A DNA stretch of 64,000 bases from an uncultured Caulobacter sp. Lineage in GTDB: Bacteria; Pseudomonadota; Alphaproteobacteria; Caulobacterales; Caulobacteraceae. The notes beneath the pieces were generated by a model. The model did no database searches and was not told the DNA's origin. It saw only the letters and a program-made list of their open reading frames with translations. Positions 38,119 through 47,482 of this stretch are shown in pieces. The stretch lies in the NCBI RefSeq assembly GCF_937900395.1, contig NZ_CALCDX010000161.1, positions 25,153 to 89,152 of the forward strand, written 5' to 3'. Position 1 is the stretch's first letter, and the number at the start of each line of letters is the position of its first letter. The position numbers were made by a program, and so were the translations under genes.

Positions 38119-39030
38119 TTACCCCGCCATCGGCGGGTCGAGCTTGTAGATTCGCGAGCAGTACTCGCAGGTGACGTGGATCTTGCCGTCCGGCTCGATC
38201 ATCTCCTCGACCTCCTGGGCCGAGAACGAGTCCATCACCACGCCGATCCGATCTTCCGAGCAGCGGCAGAAGGCGCGCAGCGGCTTTTCGTCGAGCAGGC
38301 GCACGCCATCCTCGTTGAACAGGCGCCACAGCAGGGTCGGGGTCGTGACGGTCGGGTCGATCAGCTCGTCGTCCCCAGTCGTCTCGAACAGCGCCGTGAC
38401 ATGTTGCCAAGCTTCCTGCGTGTCGCCGCGCGCCTGGTCGCCCGCGATGACCTGGATCAGGATGCCGCCGGCGCGCCATTGCGGCCCCTCGCCCGTGTCG
38501 ACTTGGCCGACGGCCAGGCGGATGCGGGTCGGGGTCTGCTCCGACTGGGCGAAGTACTGCTCGGCGCAGAGGGCCAGGGTCTCGCCCTCGATCGGCGTCA
38601 CGCCCTGGTAGCGGTCCATGTCGGCCCCCTGGTCCAGGGTCATGATGAAGACGCCGCCGCCTAGCAGGGTCTTGGCCCCGGGACGCGCGAAACCTTCCGA
38701 CACCGCGGCGACCTCGTCCGGGTCGAACCGGCAGTAGCCGCGCAGCCCGCCGGAGGTGTCGTAGTCGACCACCACATAGCGCACGGGGCCATCGCCCTGG
38801 GCCTGGATGATCAGGCGGCCTTCGAACTTCAGGCTGGAGCCGACCAGGGCGGCCAGCGCGCAAGCCTCGCCCAACAGGTTGGCGACAGGCTCGGGATAGG
38901 CGTGGCGCGTCAGCACCTCGTCCACGGCCTGGCCCAGCCGCACGACGCGGCCGCGCACGGGCAATCCTTCGATCTGGAACGCGGAAACGACGTCGTCGAG
39001 GACGCCCGGAGTGGAAGCGATGTCGGTCAT
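38119..39030 (-). CDS. hslO: Redox-regulated chaperone Hsp33
   Basis: 303 residues from ATG 39030; upstream in-frame residues are Arg-rich and unlikely. Family marks: HAYPEPVANLLGEACALAALVGSSLKFEGRLIIQAQGDGPVRYVVVDY, then the C-terminal zinc centre FCRCSEDRI (CxC) and VTCEYCSRIYKLD (CxxC). Under oxidative stress the four Cys release zinc and the protein becomes an active holdase. It is the last gene of the argD-argF-hslO strand group. Confidence 0.95.
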   Translation of the reverse strand: MTDIASTPGVLDDVVSAFQIEGLPVRGRVVRLGQAVDEVLTRHAYPEPVANLLGEACALAALVGSSLKFEGRLIIQAQGDGPVRYVVVDYDTSGGLRGYCRFDPDEVAAVSEGFARPGAKTLLGGGVFIMTLDQGADMDRYQGVTPIEGETLALCAEQYFAQSEQTPTRIRLAVGQVDTGEGPQWRAGGILIQVIAGDQARGDTQEAWQHVTALFETTGDDELIDPTVTTPTLLWRLFNEDGVRLLDEKPLRAFCRCSEDRIGVVMDSFSAQEVEEMIEPDGKIHVTCEYCSRIYKLDPPMAG

Positions 39031-39208
39031 GGGGCGGTTAAATAGGGGGTCTTGTGGAAATTGCGAGCCTGGCCTCACGCGACCGCATGACCCAATCCGA
39101 GGAAAGCGACGTCCTGCCGCATTGCACAGCTTGCGGAGTCGGCGCACCAAAGACGGGCCGTCGCTTTTGCCCATACGCGCCGGCGCAGTCGGCCAGCGCA
39201 GTCCAACC

Positions 39209-39226
39209 GGGCGCTGGCCGGCGCCC
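39209..39226 (-). terminator. Stem-loop after argF
   Basis: GGGCGC (39209-39214) and GCGCCC (39221-39226) form a 6-pair stem with loop TGGCCG, 10 bases beyond the argF stop at 39237 on the minus strand. No T-run follows, so it may only partly separate argF from hslO. Confidence 0.35.
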
Positions 39227-39236
39227 TCTTCCAGTT

Positions 39237-40172
39237 TTAGCCGATCGCACCGAACGCCCAGGCCAGAACCGACTTCTGGGCGTGGATGCGGTTTTCGGCC
39301 TCGTCCCAGACCAGCGACCGCGGGCCGTCCAGGACCTCGTCCGTGACCTCTTCGCCCCGGTGGGCCGGCAGGCAGTGCAGGAACACGCCGTCGCTCTTGG
39401 CGAGATCCATCAGCTTGTCGTCGACCTGATAGGGCTCCAGCGCCGCCAGACGCTCGTCATGGTCGGTATCGCCCATCGAGACCCAGGTGTCGGCCACGAC
39501 GACGTCGGCGCCCCGCACGGCTTCCCGCGGGTCGGTCGTCATGCTGACCTTGCCCTGCAGGCTTTCGGCGCGGGCCAGGTCGTGCAGGTCGGCGTGATAG
39601 ACCGCCGGGCAGGCGATCTTCAGCTCGAAGCCCAGCAGCGGCGCTGCGTGGATGAAGCTAGAGCAGACATTGTTGCCGTCGCCGACCCAGGCGATCGTCT
39701 TGCCGCCGATGTCGCCGCGATGCTCCTCGATGGTGAGGATGTCGGCCATGATCTGGCACGGGTGACTCTTGTCGGTCAGGCCATTGATCACCGGCACGGT
39801 CGAGACCTGAGCGAAGCGCTCGACGTCGGCGTGGCTGTTGGCGCGGATCATCACCGCATCGACCATGCGCGACAGCACCTTGGCGGTGTCCTCGATGGTC
39901 TCGCCGCGGCCCAGTTGCATGTCCGACGAGGTTGAGATGATCGCCGAGCCGCCCAGCTGGCGCATGGCGGCGTCAAACGAGAAGCGGGTGCGGGTCGAGT
40001 TCTTCTGGAAGATCATCGACAGCACGCGGTCCTTGGCCGGCGCGTCGGCGTCGACCTTGCCCTGCGGCCAACCCTTGCGGGCGGTCTTACGGGCCTTGGC
40101 GTCCTCAAGCAGCAGGCGCAGCGTCGGGCCGTCCAGCTTCCACAGGTCGATGAAGTGGCGGGGGGCGGTCAT
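39237..40172 (-). CDS. argF: Ornithine carbamoyltransferase
   Basis: 311 residues. Carbamoyl phosphate site STRTR ([15 protein letters not shown]), ornithine/CP segments [22 protein letters not shown] and [15 protein letters not shown], and the SMG-type/[15 protein letters not shown] motif near the C-terminus. It converts ornithine and carbamoyl phosphate to citrulline in arginine synthesis. It lies 64 bases downstream of argD with a hairpin between them. Confidence 0.97.
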   Translation of the reverse strand: MTAPRHFIDLWKLDGPTLRLLLEDAKARKTARKGWPQGKVDADAPAKDRVLSMIFQKNSTRTRFSFDAAMRQLGGSAIISTSSDMQLGRGETIEDTAKVLSRMVDAVMIRANSHADVERFAQVSTVPVINGLTDKSHPCQIMADILTIEEHRGDIGGKTIAWVGDGNNVCSSFIHAAPLLGFELKIACPAVYHADLHDLARAESLQGKVSMTTDPREAVRGADVVVADTWVSMGDTDHDERLAALEPYQVDDKLMDLAKSDGVFLHCLPAHRGEEVTDEVLDGPRSLVWDEAENRIHAQKSVLAWAFGAIG

Positions 40173-40188
40173 GGGCCAAATCCCTCAC

Positions 40189-40214
40189 GCCCGCTCCGGC
40201 TAGCCGAAGCGGGC
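40189..40214. other. Hairpin between argD and argF
   Basis: GCCCGCTCCGGC (40189-40200) and GCCGAAGCGGGC (40203-40214) form an 11-of-12 pair inverted repeat in the argD-argF gap. On the plus strand it is followed by GGTTTTC. It may stabilise the upstream message or act as a weak attenuator. Confidence 0.4.
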
Positions 40215-40235
40215 GGTTTTCAAAGGTTCAGATTG

Positions 40236-41453
40236 CTAGGCGGAAGCCTTGGCGCGCGCGACCTCGCAAGCCTTTTCCAGCTTGCCGATCGCTTCGCGGG
40301 CTTCCTCGATGGTCAGGTTCAGCGGCGGCAGCAGGCGCACGCAGTTGTCGCCGCCGCCGGCGACCAGCAGGTGCTGGTCACGGGCCAGAACCATGAACTC
40401 GCGGTTGTTCGGGATCAGCTTGATCCCGATCAGAAGGCCCTTGCCGCGGATGTCGACGATGATGTCCGGGAAGCGGTCTTTCAGGCCGTTCAGCTGCTGG
40501 GTCAGGAAGCCGGAGACGGCGTTCACATTGTCCAGCGTCTCGGGCGAGTTGATCAGGTCGAAGGCCGCCTTGCCGACAGCCATGGCCAGCGGGTTGCCGC
40601 CGAAGGTCGAGCCGTGGGCGGCCACGGTCATGCCCTTGGCCGCCTCGGTCGTGGCCAGGCAGGCGCCGATCGGGAAACCGCCGCCCAGGGCCTTGGCCAC
40701 CGCCATGATGTGCGGCTCGCCGCCCTCGGCCCACTCGTGGGCGAAGAGCTTGCCCGTGCGGCCCATGCCGCATTGGACTTCGTCATAGATCAGCAGCACG
40801 CCGTGCTCGTCGCACAGCTGGCGCAGGCCCTTCAGGCACTGGGTCGGGACGGCGCGCGCGCCGCCTTCGCCCTGCACCGGCTCGATGATAATCGCCGCCG
40901 TGGTCGGGCTGGCGATCGCGGCCTTGATGGCGTCATGGTCGCCGAAGGTCAGCTGCTTGTAGCCCGGCAGGCGCGGACCGAAGCCATCGACATAGCTCGG
41001 ATTGCCCGAGGCGTTGACCGCGGCGTAGGTCCGGCCGTGGAACGAGCCATCGAAGCCGTAGATGTCGATCCGCTCGGGCTGGCCGTTGGCGGAATGGTAC
41101 TTGCGGGCCGTCTTCAGCGCGCATTCAACGGCTTCCGTACCCGAGTTGGTGAAGAACACCACGTCGGCGAAGGTCGATGCGCAGATGGCGTCGGCCAGGG
41201 CCTCCTGTTCAGGGATCCGATAGATGTTCGAGACGTGCCAGAGCTTCTCGGCCTGGTTCTTCAGGACCTCGACCAGCACGGGGTGAGCGTGACCCAGGCC
41301 GTTGGTGGCGATGCCCGCCACGCAGTCCAGGTATTCGCCGCCGTCGGTCGAGAACAGGCGCGCGCCTCGGCCTCGCTCGAACGCCAGCGGGGCGCGGTTG
41401 TAGACGCCCATGATGTGGTGCTGCGAGGTGGGGGACGACGACGCGGTGCTCAA
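40236..41453 (-). CDS. argD: Acetylornithine aminotransferase
   Basis: 405 residues. Class-III aminotransferase with GEYLDCVAGIATNGLGHAHPVL, VVFFTNSGTEAVECALKTARKYH, IYGFDGSFHGRT, IIIEPVQGEGGARAV, LLIYDEVQCGMGRTGKLFA and the PLP-lysine IMAVAKALGGGFPIGACLA. It may also serve as N-succinyldiaminopimelate aminotransferase in lysine synthesis. AGGGAGG precedes the start. It is paired with argF. Confidence 0.96.
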   Translation of the reverse strand: MSTASSSPTSQHHIMGVYNRAPLAFERGRGARLFSTDGGEYLDCVAGIATNGLGHAHPVLVEVLKNQAEKLWHVSNIYRIPEQEALADAICASTFADVVFFTNSGTEAVECALKTARKYHSANGQPERIDIYGFDGSFHGRTYAAVNASGNPSYVDGFGPRLPGYKQLTFGDHDAIKAAIASPTTAAIIIEPVQGEGGARAVPTQCLKGLRQLCDEHGVLLIYDEVQCGMGRTGKLFAHEWAEGGEPHIMAVAKALGGGFPIGACLATTEAAKGMTVAAHGSTFGGNPLAMAVGKAAFDLINSPETLDNVNAVSGFLTQQLNGLKDRFPDIIVDIRGKGLLIGIKLIPNNREFMVLARDQHLLVAGGGDNCVRLLPPLNLTIEEAREAIGKLEKACEVARAKASA

Positions 41454-41463
41454 GAGACCGACC

Positions 41464-41503
41464 TCCCTAAAAGGAAAGAAGCCCCCGCGCTCTGAGCACG
41501 GGG
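41464..41503 (-). terminator. Rho-independent terminator between ABC permease and argD
   Basis: On the minus strand a CCCCGTGCTC/GAGCGCGGGG-type stem (about 41483-41503) is followed by a T-rich tail (CTTCTTTCCTTTT), immediately upstream of argD. It would end transcription from the permease gene before argD starts. Confidence 0.6.
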
Positions 41504-41617
41504 ACCGGAAGGCCGCAGGTTGTCGCCGTGGAACGCCGTCGTGTCAATCAAGGGACGATGAAAGCGCCTGAAAACCCGGCGAAAATCCCGGACTTTGTCG
41601 CCTTCGCCACAGCGGGA

Positions 41618-42439
41618 TCAGCTCTTGAGGCGATAGCCCGTCACGAACAGCCGCCAGCACCACAGGAAAAGCGCCACCGTCAGCAGGCCCGTCGACACCA
41701 CCCCGATCGCGATCGAACCGTCCGCGTGGCCGATGAAGCCGTAGCGGAAGCCGTCGATCAGATAGAAGAACGGGTTGAAGTGGCTGGCCGACCGGAAGGG
41801 CTCGGGCAGCTTGTCGACCAGGTAGAAGGTGCCGGACAGGAACGTCATCGGCATGATCAGGAAATTGGTCACGGCGGCCAGCTGATCGAACTTCTCCGAC
41901 CATAGGCCCGCGGCGACGCCGGCGAGACCCAGACTCAGCGACGCGACCGCGGCGAAATAGACGATCGCCCAGGGATGGACGATCGACAGACCGGCGCCCG
42001 GCAGCACGCCCACGACCAGCGCCGTGACCGCGCCGACCACGATCCCACGCGTCGCGGCGCCCAGGGTGAAGGCCGAGACCTGCTCGAGCGCCGACAGCGG
42101 CGGCGTCAGGAAGTCGGGCGTCAGCCCCATCATCTTGGCCTGGATCAGCGACGACGAGGAATTGGCGAAGGCGTTGTTCAGGATCGCCATCATGATCAGA
42201 CCCGGGGCCACGAAATGGCCGAAGGTCACGCCGCCCACGGCCGGGCGGCTGGCGCCCACCGCAACCACGAAAACCAGCATGTAGAGCAGAGTCGTGACGA
42301 CCGGCGCGGCCACCGTCTGGGTGCCGACCTTCCAGAACCGGCGGATCTCGCGCTGATAGAGGGTCAGAAAACCGCTCCAGTTCCAGCCGTGATAGTCGCG
42401 CGGCTGCGGCGGAATGACGCTCTTCGCGGTGTCTCTCAT
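41618..42439 (-). CDS. ABC-2 type transporter permease
   Basis: 273 residues from ATG 42439. It has the ABC-2 permease layout: a polar N-terminus with FLTLYQREIRRFWKVGTQTVAAPVVTTLLYMLVF, six hydrophobic segments, and the conserved PMTFLSGTFYLVDKLPEPFRSASHFNPFFYLIDGFRYGF near the end, typical of the NodJ/YadH-like group. The partner ATPase gene is not adjacent in the window. The substrate is unknown; related permeases export polysaccharide or drugs. Confidence 0.9.
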   Translation of the reverse strand: MRDTAKSVIPPQPRDYHGWNWSGFLTLYQREIRRFWKVGTQTVAAPVVTTLLYMLVFVVAVGASRPAVGGVTFGHFVAPGLIMMAILNNAFANSSSSLIQAKMMGLTPDFLTPPLSALEQVSAFTLGAATRGIVVGAVTALVVGVLPGAGLSIVHPWAIVYFAAVASLSLGLAGVAAGLWSEKFDQLAAVTNFLIMPMTFLSGTFYLVDKLPEPFRSASHFNPFFYLIDGFRYGFIGHADGSIAIGVVSTGLLTVALFLWCWRLFVTGYRLKS

Positions 42440-42507
42440 GCGCTCAACCCGTTGTTCCGCTTGGCATGTGCGCCCTCGCCCCCCTTTTCGCAAGCTCGGG
42501 CTTGCGT

Positions 42508-42574
42508 GAATCAACATCTTGTTTCTGTGGACAGAGTCGTTGGCGCCCATTGTGTGTTTTAATGCATTCTTTAC
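42508..42574 (+). promoter_or_regulatory. gcrA control region with GANTC and CtrA-like sites
   Basis: Two CcrM methylation sites lie upstream of gcrA: GAATC (42508-42512) and GAGTC (42534-42538). TTAA-TGCATTC-TTTA (42559-42573) is one base from the CtrA consensus TTAA-N7-TTAA. TGTGGACA (42525-42532) is a distant match to a DnaA box. In C. crescentus gcrA is activated by DnaA and repressed by CtrA, so these sites fit known control; binding here is inferred. Confidence 0.55.
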
Positions 42575-42675
42575 GATTAGTAGTAGGACGACCGCCGGCG
42601 GGGCGGTTCGATCACCAAATATGGGATGATGGGCGTGGGGACGCCCGCATTCCATCACAATGGCGGAGACGGGTT

Positions 42676-43194
42676 ATGAGCTGGACCGACGAACGGGTCT
42701 CGACCTTGAAGAAGCTGTGGCTGGACGGACTGTCGGCCAGTCAGATCGCCAAGCAACTGGGCGGCGTCACGCGCAACGCCGTCATTGGCAAGGTTCACCG
42801 TCTCGGCCTGTCGGGCCGCGCCGCGCCTTCGCAACCCGCGCGCCCGGCCTTCAAGGCGCCGCGCCCGGCGCGCCCTGCCGCCCAGGCCATGCCGTCGGCG
42901 CCGCGCCGCGTGACGCCGATCGAGGCGCCGTCGATGCCCGTGGCCGCCGCGCCGGCGCCGCTGCCGGCGTTCCGGCACGAGGAGCCGGGCTCGGCCACGG
43001 TGCTGACCCTGGGCGCCCACATGTGCAAGTGGCCGATCGGCGATCCGTCGTCGGAAGGCTTCACCTTCTGCGGCCGCCGCTCCTCGGAAGGCCCCTACTG
43101 CGTGGAACATGCCCGCGTGGCCTACCAGCCCCAGCAAACGAAGAAGAAGGGCGGCGCCACCGAGCTCGCCCGCTCGCTTCGCCGCTACATCTAA
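42676..43194 (+). CDS. gcrA: Cell-cycle regulator GcrA
   Basis: 172 residues from ATG 42676. The N-terminal helical DNA-binding region MSWTDERVSTLKKLWLDGLSASQIAKQLGGVTRNAVIGKVHRLGLSGR is the GcrA signature. A Pro/Ala-rich linker and the C-terminal RNA-polymerase sigma70-binding part (CKWPIGDPSSEGFTFCGRRSSEGPYCVEHARVAYQP) follow. GcrA activates S-phase promoters carrying methylated GANTC. A strong terminator follows directly. Confidence 0.98.
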   Translation: MSWTDERVSTLKKLWLDGLSASQIAKQLGGVTRNAVIGKVHRLGLSGRAAPSQPARPAFKAPRPARPAAQAMPSAPRRVTPIEAPSMPVAAAPAPLPAFRHEEPGSATVLTLGAHMCKWPIGDPSSEGFTFCGRRSSEGPYCVEHARVAYQPQQTKKKGGATELARSLRRYI

Positions 43195-43222
43195 GAACAA
43201 TAAAAGTCTCTCAGAGCGGCGG

Positions 43223-43255
43223 ATCCCGGGCGGTTGGAAGACCGCCCGGGATTTT
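43223..43255 (+). terminator. Terminator of gcrA
   Basis: A perfect 12-pair stem, ATCCCGGGCGGT (43223-43234) with ACCGCCCGGGAT (43241-43252), loop TGGAAG, followed by TTTTGCGTTT. A textbook rho-independent terminator 29 bases after the gcrA stop. Confidence 0.92.
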
Positions 43256-43278
43256 GCGTTTCTGGGACTTCCTGAAAT

Positions 43279-43419
43279 CCGCCTTCCCAGGCCTTGTGCC
43301 TGGGACCCATCGTTCCGCCGCGAGACGTGCGTCGACGCGCGCCATCAGCGTCAGACCCACCTCCCACGCTCCCGCGTCAAGCCGAACCATGGGTCCTCGC
43401 CACGAGGGCGAGGAAGGCG
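43279..43419. repeat. Dispersed inverted-repeat element, copy 1
   Basis: The left arm (43279-43309) begins CCGCCTTCCCAGGCC and ends TGGGACCCA; the right arm (43390-43419) begins TGGGTCCTCGCC and ends GGAAGGCG. The arms are about 80 bases apart. Each arm contains its own hairpin, CAGGC/GCCTG on the left and CTCGCC/GGCGAG on the right. A second copy lies at 58689-58831. It sits in the gcrA-xseA gap; it is an extragenic palindrome of the REP type. Confidence 0.8.
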
Positions 43420-43476
43420 ATGAAAGGGTGATCGGGAACGGATGACCTCTCCCAACTTCCCCCTTAAAACAGCCCT

Positions 43477-44997
43477 ATGACGGACCTCGCGCCGAACGAT
43501 TCCAACGCCCCGCCCTACTCGGTCTCCGAACTGGCTTTCGCCCTGAAGCGGACGCTGGAGGATCGCTACGGCTTCGTGCGGCTGCGCGGCGAACTCTCCA
43601 AGGTCACCCATCACTCCAACGGCCACGTCTATCTGACGATCAAGGACGACAAGGCCGCGATCGACGGCGTCGTCTGGAAGGGCAATGTCCGGGGCCTAGG
43701 CGTGCGGCCCGAGCACGGGCTCGAGGTCATCGTCACCGGCAAGATCACCACCTATCCGGCCGGTTCGCGCTACCAGATCGTCATCGACAGCATGGAGGCC
43801 GCCGGCGTCGGCGCGCTTCTCGCGCAGCTGGAGCGCCTGAAGGCCAAGCTGGCAGCCGAGGGCCTGTTCGCGCCCGAGCGCAAGCGCCCCCTGCCCTCGA
43901 TGCCCGCCGTGGTCGGCGTCATCACCAGCCCGACGGGGGCGGTGATCCGCGACATCCTGCATCGCATCCGCGACCGCTGGCCGTGCCACGTGCTGGTCTG
44001 GCCGGTCGTCGTGCAAGGCGACGCCGCCGCCGCCCAGGTGAGCGCGGCGATCCGCGGCTTCAACGCCATCCAGCCGGGCGGGCCCGCGCCCCGTCCCGAC
44101 ATCCTGATCGTCGCCCGGGGCGGCGGCTCGGTCGAGGATCTCTGGGCCTTCAACGACGAGGCCCTGGCCCGCACCGTCGCAGAAGGCGCGATCCCGCTGA
44201 TCTCGGCGGTCGGCCACGAGACCGACACCACCCTGATCGACTTCGTCTCCGACCGCCGCGCGCCGACGCCGACGGCGGCGGCCGAGATGGCAACGCCGGT
44301 TCTGGCCGAGCTGCGGGCGCTGATCTCCGATTTCGACCGTCGCCTCAGCCGCTGCGGGGCCCGGACAATCGAGGAGCGTCGCACCCGGCTGCTGGGGGCC
44401 GCGCGCGGCCTGCCGCGTCCCAACGACCTGCTGGCCCTGGCGCAGCAGCGCTTCGACATCGCCTCGGGCCGCCTGGACGCGGCCCTGCACCGCAACACCA
44501 CGGTCCACGCCCAGGACCTTCTGAAGGTCACCGCGCGTCTGACGCCGGACGCCCTGCGCCGCCAGCACGCCGCCAAGGCCGATCGACTGGCGGACCTGGG
44601 CCGCCGCTTGAACGCCTGTGGGACCCGCTCGGTGGACCGCGTCCGGGATCACGCTCGCCTGCCCCTGCTATGGACACGTCTAGGCTCGGCCGCTGAGCGC
44701 CGCCTAGCGCGGGCCGACGACCAACTGGCGAACCTGGAGAAGCTGAGGGTGTCGCTGAACCCAGAACGTCCGCTGGAGCTCGGCTTCGCCCTCGTCCGCA
44801 AGGCCGACGGAACCCTGGCCCGCTCGGCGGCCGACCTCGCCGCTGGCGAGCGCGTGAACCTGAAGTTCAAGGTCGGCGACCGCGACGCGGTGATCGATGG
44901 CGAAAGCGTAATCGTTCCGCCTCAGACGCCGCCGCGCCCTTCCCCGTCACGCCCCAAGCCCGCCCCGCCCAAGACCGAGCAGGGCGACCTGTTCTGA
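43477..44997 (+). CDS. xseA: Exodeoxyribonuclease VII large subunit
   Basis: 506 residues. An N-terminal OB fold ([55 protein letters not shown]) is followed by the catalytic domain with [51 protein letters not shown] and [28 protein letters not shown], then a long coiled-coil region and a C-terminal part. It degrades single-stranded DNA in both directions with the XseB subunit, which is not in the window. Cytoplasmic. Confidence 0.97.
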   Translation: MTDLAPNDSNAPPYSVSELAFALKRTLEDRYGFVRLRGELSKVTHHSNGHVYLTIKDDKAAIDGVVWKGNVRGLGVRPEHGLEVIVTGKITTYPAGSRYQIVIDSMEAAGVGALLAQLERLKAKLAAEGLFAPERKRPLPSMPAVVGVITSPTGAVIRDILHRIRDRWPCHVLVWPVVVQGDAAAAQVSAAIRGFNAIQPGGPAPRPDILIVARGGGSVEDLWAFNDEALARTVAEGAIPLISAVGHETDTTLIDFVSDRRAPTPTAAAEMATPVLAELRALISDFDRRLSRCGARTIEERRTRLLGAARGLPRPNDLLALAQQRFDIASGRLDAALHRNTTVHAQDLLKVTARLTPDALRRQHAAKADRLADLGRRLNACGTRSVDRVRDHARLPLLWTRLGSAAERRLARADDQLANLEKLRVSLNPERPLELGFALVRKADGTLARSAADLAAGERVNLKFKVGDRDAVIDGESVIVPPQTPPRPSPSRPKPAPPKTEQGDLF

Positions 44998-45025
44998 GAC
45001 GCCGCTCTGGCGTAGAGTATGGACC

Positions 45026-45238
45026 ATGAACGCTTTCGATCGTGATCTCGGCAAGTCCGACGGCTTGGCCGTCCTGCATTATGGCGACGGCGAATACGCC
45101 GTGCTCTCGCCCGGCCGCTTCGTGCTTTGCGCCGTCACAAACGCGAAAATTCCGCTGGAGGCCTTGCGCTACTGGAGTCCCGAGCATCAGGAGGCCTATG
45201 CCGGCGCGGCCGAGGCCCTGAAGCGCTGGCAAGGCTGA
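45026..45238 (+). CDS. DUF2093 protein
   Basis: 70 residues. The DUF2093 pattern is plain: LAVLHYGDGEYAVLSPGRFVLCAVTNAKIPLEALRYWSPEHQEAYAGAAEALKRW. Alphaproteobacteria commonly have it next to xseA, as here (28 bases downstream). No function is known. Confidence 0.88.
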   Translation: MNAFDRDLGKSDGLAVLHYGDGEYAVLSPGRFVLCAVTNAKIPLEALRYWSPEHQEAYAGAAEALKRWQG

Positions 45239-45448
45239 GCGTTCGCGTCGCGTCGGAGCGTCTATTCCACGCCCCAAGCCATCCGGACGACATTCCGCCC
45301 AGACTTTCGGAAACTCGGTTCGCGTTATTCGTGTCTAGCTTGAGCTTAAATCATTCGTTAGCAATGCCGACCCTGCCGGAACGTTAGGCCGCCAAGAGCG
45401 ATCTTCGTCCGGCCTTCCCCGCGAGATCCTTGAGGAGGCGGCTACCGA

Positions 45449-45976
45449 ATGCCGGCGGCGTTTGAAAAGCTGCGTTTCCTGCTGGTGGATGACAACCAGC
45501 ACATTCGGTCGATCGTCTCGACGATCCTGAAGGGCGTGGGGGCGCGGCAGATCCGGGAAGCGATGGACGGCGCCGAGGCCCTGCAGGTCCTGCGGGACTG
45601 GCGCCCGGACATCGCCATCGTCGACTTCAAGATGAGCCCGCTGGACGGCGTTCAGTTCACCCATCTGGTTCGCAATGCGGACGACAGCGTCGATCCCTTC
45701 CTGCCGATCATCATGCTGACCGGCTTCGCCGAACGGCATCGCGTGTTTGAAGCGCGCGACGCCGGCGTCACCGAGATCGTGGTCAAGCCGGTCACCGCTC
45801 GGTCCCTGCTGGACCGGATCAACACGGTGATCTTCCACCCGCGGCCGTTCATACGGTCGCCAGACTATTTCGGTCCCTGCCGGCGGCGTCGGAACGATCC
45901 TTCGCACAAGGGCCCGTTCCGCCGGGCCGGCGAAGCGGACTCGGGCGAAGCGCCCAGCGACACGATCGAAATCTAG
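45449..45976 (+). CDS. Single-domain response regulator
   Basis: 175 residues. Receiver domain at residues about 8-125: acidic pair VDD, phospho-acceptor Asp in DIAIVDFKMSPLDGVQF, Thr in IIMLTGFAE and Lys in IVVKPVTARSLLDRI. There is no output domain; the C-terminus (PRPFIRSPDYFGPCRRRRNDPSHKGP) has the FxRSPxYFGPxRRRR tail seen in a CheY-like subgroup of Caulobacterales and related orders. It probably works through protein contacts. GGAGG precedes the ATG. Its partner kinase is not in the window. Confidence 0.9.
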   Translation: MPAAFEKLRFLLVDDNQHIRSIVSTILKGVGARQIREAMDGAEALQVLRDWRPDIAIVDFKMSPLDGVQFTHLVRNADDSVDPFLPIIMLTGFAERHRVFEARDAGVTEIVVKPVTARSLLDRINTVIFHPRPFIRSPDYFGPCRRRRNDPSHKGPFRRAGEADSGEAPSDTIEI

Positions 45977-46917
45977 GTCGTGGGCCCGTCAGCCCGCTCA
46001 CGCTCGGCCAGGGCGGCGTAAACCTCGTTGGGCCAGCGACGGTGCACCCAGAACCACTCGGCCGGCCGCTCGCGGATGCGGTCTTCCATGAAGGCGTTGA
46101 TCATCCGCACGCCCGCCTCGATGTCGGCCGTGCGGTCGCCGGTCTTGGGCGGAACGATCGGCTCATGCACCACCGCCCGGAAGCGGGCGCCCTTCAGGCG
46201 CTGCACCGACATGGGCTGCAGGACCGTGCCGAAGCGGATCGCCAGGCGCGTCGGTCCGGGCGCGGTGCGGGCGTCATGCCCGAAGAACGGCGCGGCCACC
46301 CCGCTGTTGAACTTCTGGTCGTTCATCAGGGCGACCGATCGCCCCTCCTTCATGCCTTCCAGCAGCTCGCGGGCGCCGTCGCCGCCCTTGGGCGCGAACA
46401 GGCGAACGCCATAGCGGAAGCGACTGTCCTTGATGCGCTTGTCGACATACGGGTTGTTGGCCGCGCGATACGTCATCTCGCAGATCACGCCGCTGTCGAC
46501 GATGGCGGCCGGCATGACCTCCCAGTTCGAAAGATGCCCCGAGACGAAGACGACCGGGATCTTGTCGCGGGCGATCTCTTCCAGGCGCTCCTTGCCCACG
46601 ACCTCGACCCGCCCCGTGGACGGCAGGATCTTGTCCATCAGCGGAAACTCGGCGAACGAGCGGCCCAGGCCCTCCCACTGCTCGTCCAGAATCCGAGCGT
46701 GCCAGGCCGCGTCCTTTTCGGGAAAGGCCAGTTTCAGATTGCGCGTCGCGACCTTGTGGGCGCCGCTCATCGGCCCGAACGTCTTACCTAGCCAGCCGCC
46801 GAAGTCGGAGGCCCGATCCACGCCCATCAGGCGCACCGCCCCGATGAAGAGGTCAAAGCCGAAGGCTTCCAACCGCCACAGCAGATCCTGCACCCAAGGC
46901 CGACGCTTCTCAGACAT
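45973..46917 (-). CDS. Lipid A/lysophospholipid acyltransferase (LpxL/HtrB-like)
   Basis: 314 residues. Late acyltransferase features: one N-terminal hydrophobic segment (FGFDLFIGAVRLMG), the catalytic H-x4-E as VFVSGHLSNWEVMPAA, then GRSVALMNDQKFNSGVAAPFFG and PTRLAIRFGTVLQPM, and the C-terminal PAEWFWVHRRWPNEV typical of LpxL/HtrB. It transfers a fatty acyl chain to lipid A precursors or a related lipid at the inner membrane. It converges with the response regulator gene. Confidence 0.93.
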   Translation of the reverse strand: MSEKRRPWVQDLLWRLEAFGFDLFIGAVRLMGVDRASDFGGWLGKTFGPMSGAHKVATRNLKLAFPEKDAAWHARILDEQWEGLGRSFAEFPLMDKILPSTGRVEVVGKERLEEIARDKIPVVFVSGHLSNWEVMPAAIVDSGVICEMTYRAANNPYVDKRIKDSRFRYGVRLFAPKGGDGARELLEGMKEGRSVALMNDQKFNSGVAAPFFGHDARTAPGPTRLAIRFGTVLQPMSVQRLKGARFRAVVHEPIVPPKTGDRTADIEAGVRMINAFMEDRIRERPAEWFWVHRRWPNEVYAALAERERADGPTT

Positions 46918-47029
46918 GCGCCCTTAGTAGGCTTGGCCGGCCACTTCGCGCAACGGCACGCGATTTGCGGCTGGTCGGGCGTCTCGTTCCGTTTCGGTAC
47001 GGGAGAAGGTTAAGGGGGCAAGAAGTTCC

Positions 47030-47413
47030 ATGGGTAACGACATCGACGTCCACCTGGGCAAGCGCCTGCGTCGGCGTCGCCGTCTGCTGGGTCTGACGCA
47101 GCAGCAGTTGGCCGAAACGGTCGGCGTGCGCTTTCAACAGATCCAGAAGTACGAGTGCGGCGCCAATCGCATCTCCGCCGCGCGGCTCTGGCAGTTGGCC
47201 GAGGCGCTGGAGGTGCCGGTCGGCTACTTCTACGACGGGCTCTCGACGGTCCGGCGCGAGATGGCCGGCGAGCCGGCGGAAAGCGGTGAGATGTTCGCCC
47301 GCAAGGAGACGCAGGACCTGGTCCGCGCGTACTACCTGCTGGGCGAGCGCCCGCGCCGGCGTCTTCTGGACCTCGCCAAATCGCTGCATGGCGGCGAACT
47401 GGTGGAAGCTTAG
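47030..47413 (+). CDS. XRE-family regulator
   Basis: 127 residues. HTH_3 domain at about residues 10-65 (LGKRLRRRRRLLGLTQQQLAETVGVRFQQIQKYECGANRISAARLWQLAEALEVPVGYFYDGL), then a helical C-terminal part (ETQDLVRAYYLLGERPRRRLLDLAKSL). This is a common alphaproteobacterial regulator group with several Caulobacter members. Its target is unknown. Confidence 0.9.
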   Translation: MGNDIDVHLGKRLRRRRRLLGLTQQQLAETVGVRFQQIQKYECGANRISAARLWQLAEALEVPVGYFYDGLSTVRREMAGEPAESGEMFARKETQDLVRAYYLLGERPRRRLLDLAKSLHGGELVEA

Positions 47414-47482
47414 GTCTCCCACGCAACCGATACGCGCGGAAAGGCGTGGCGCGGCGGCGGCTGGAAAGCTAAACCCGCGCGC

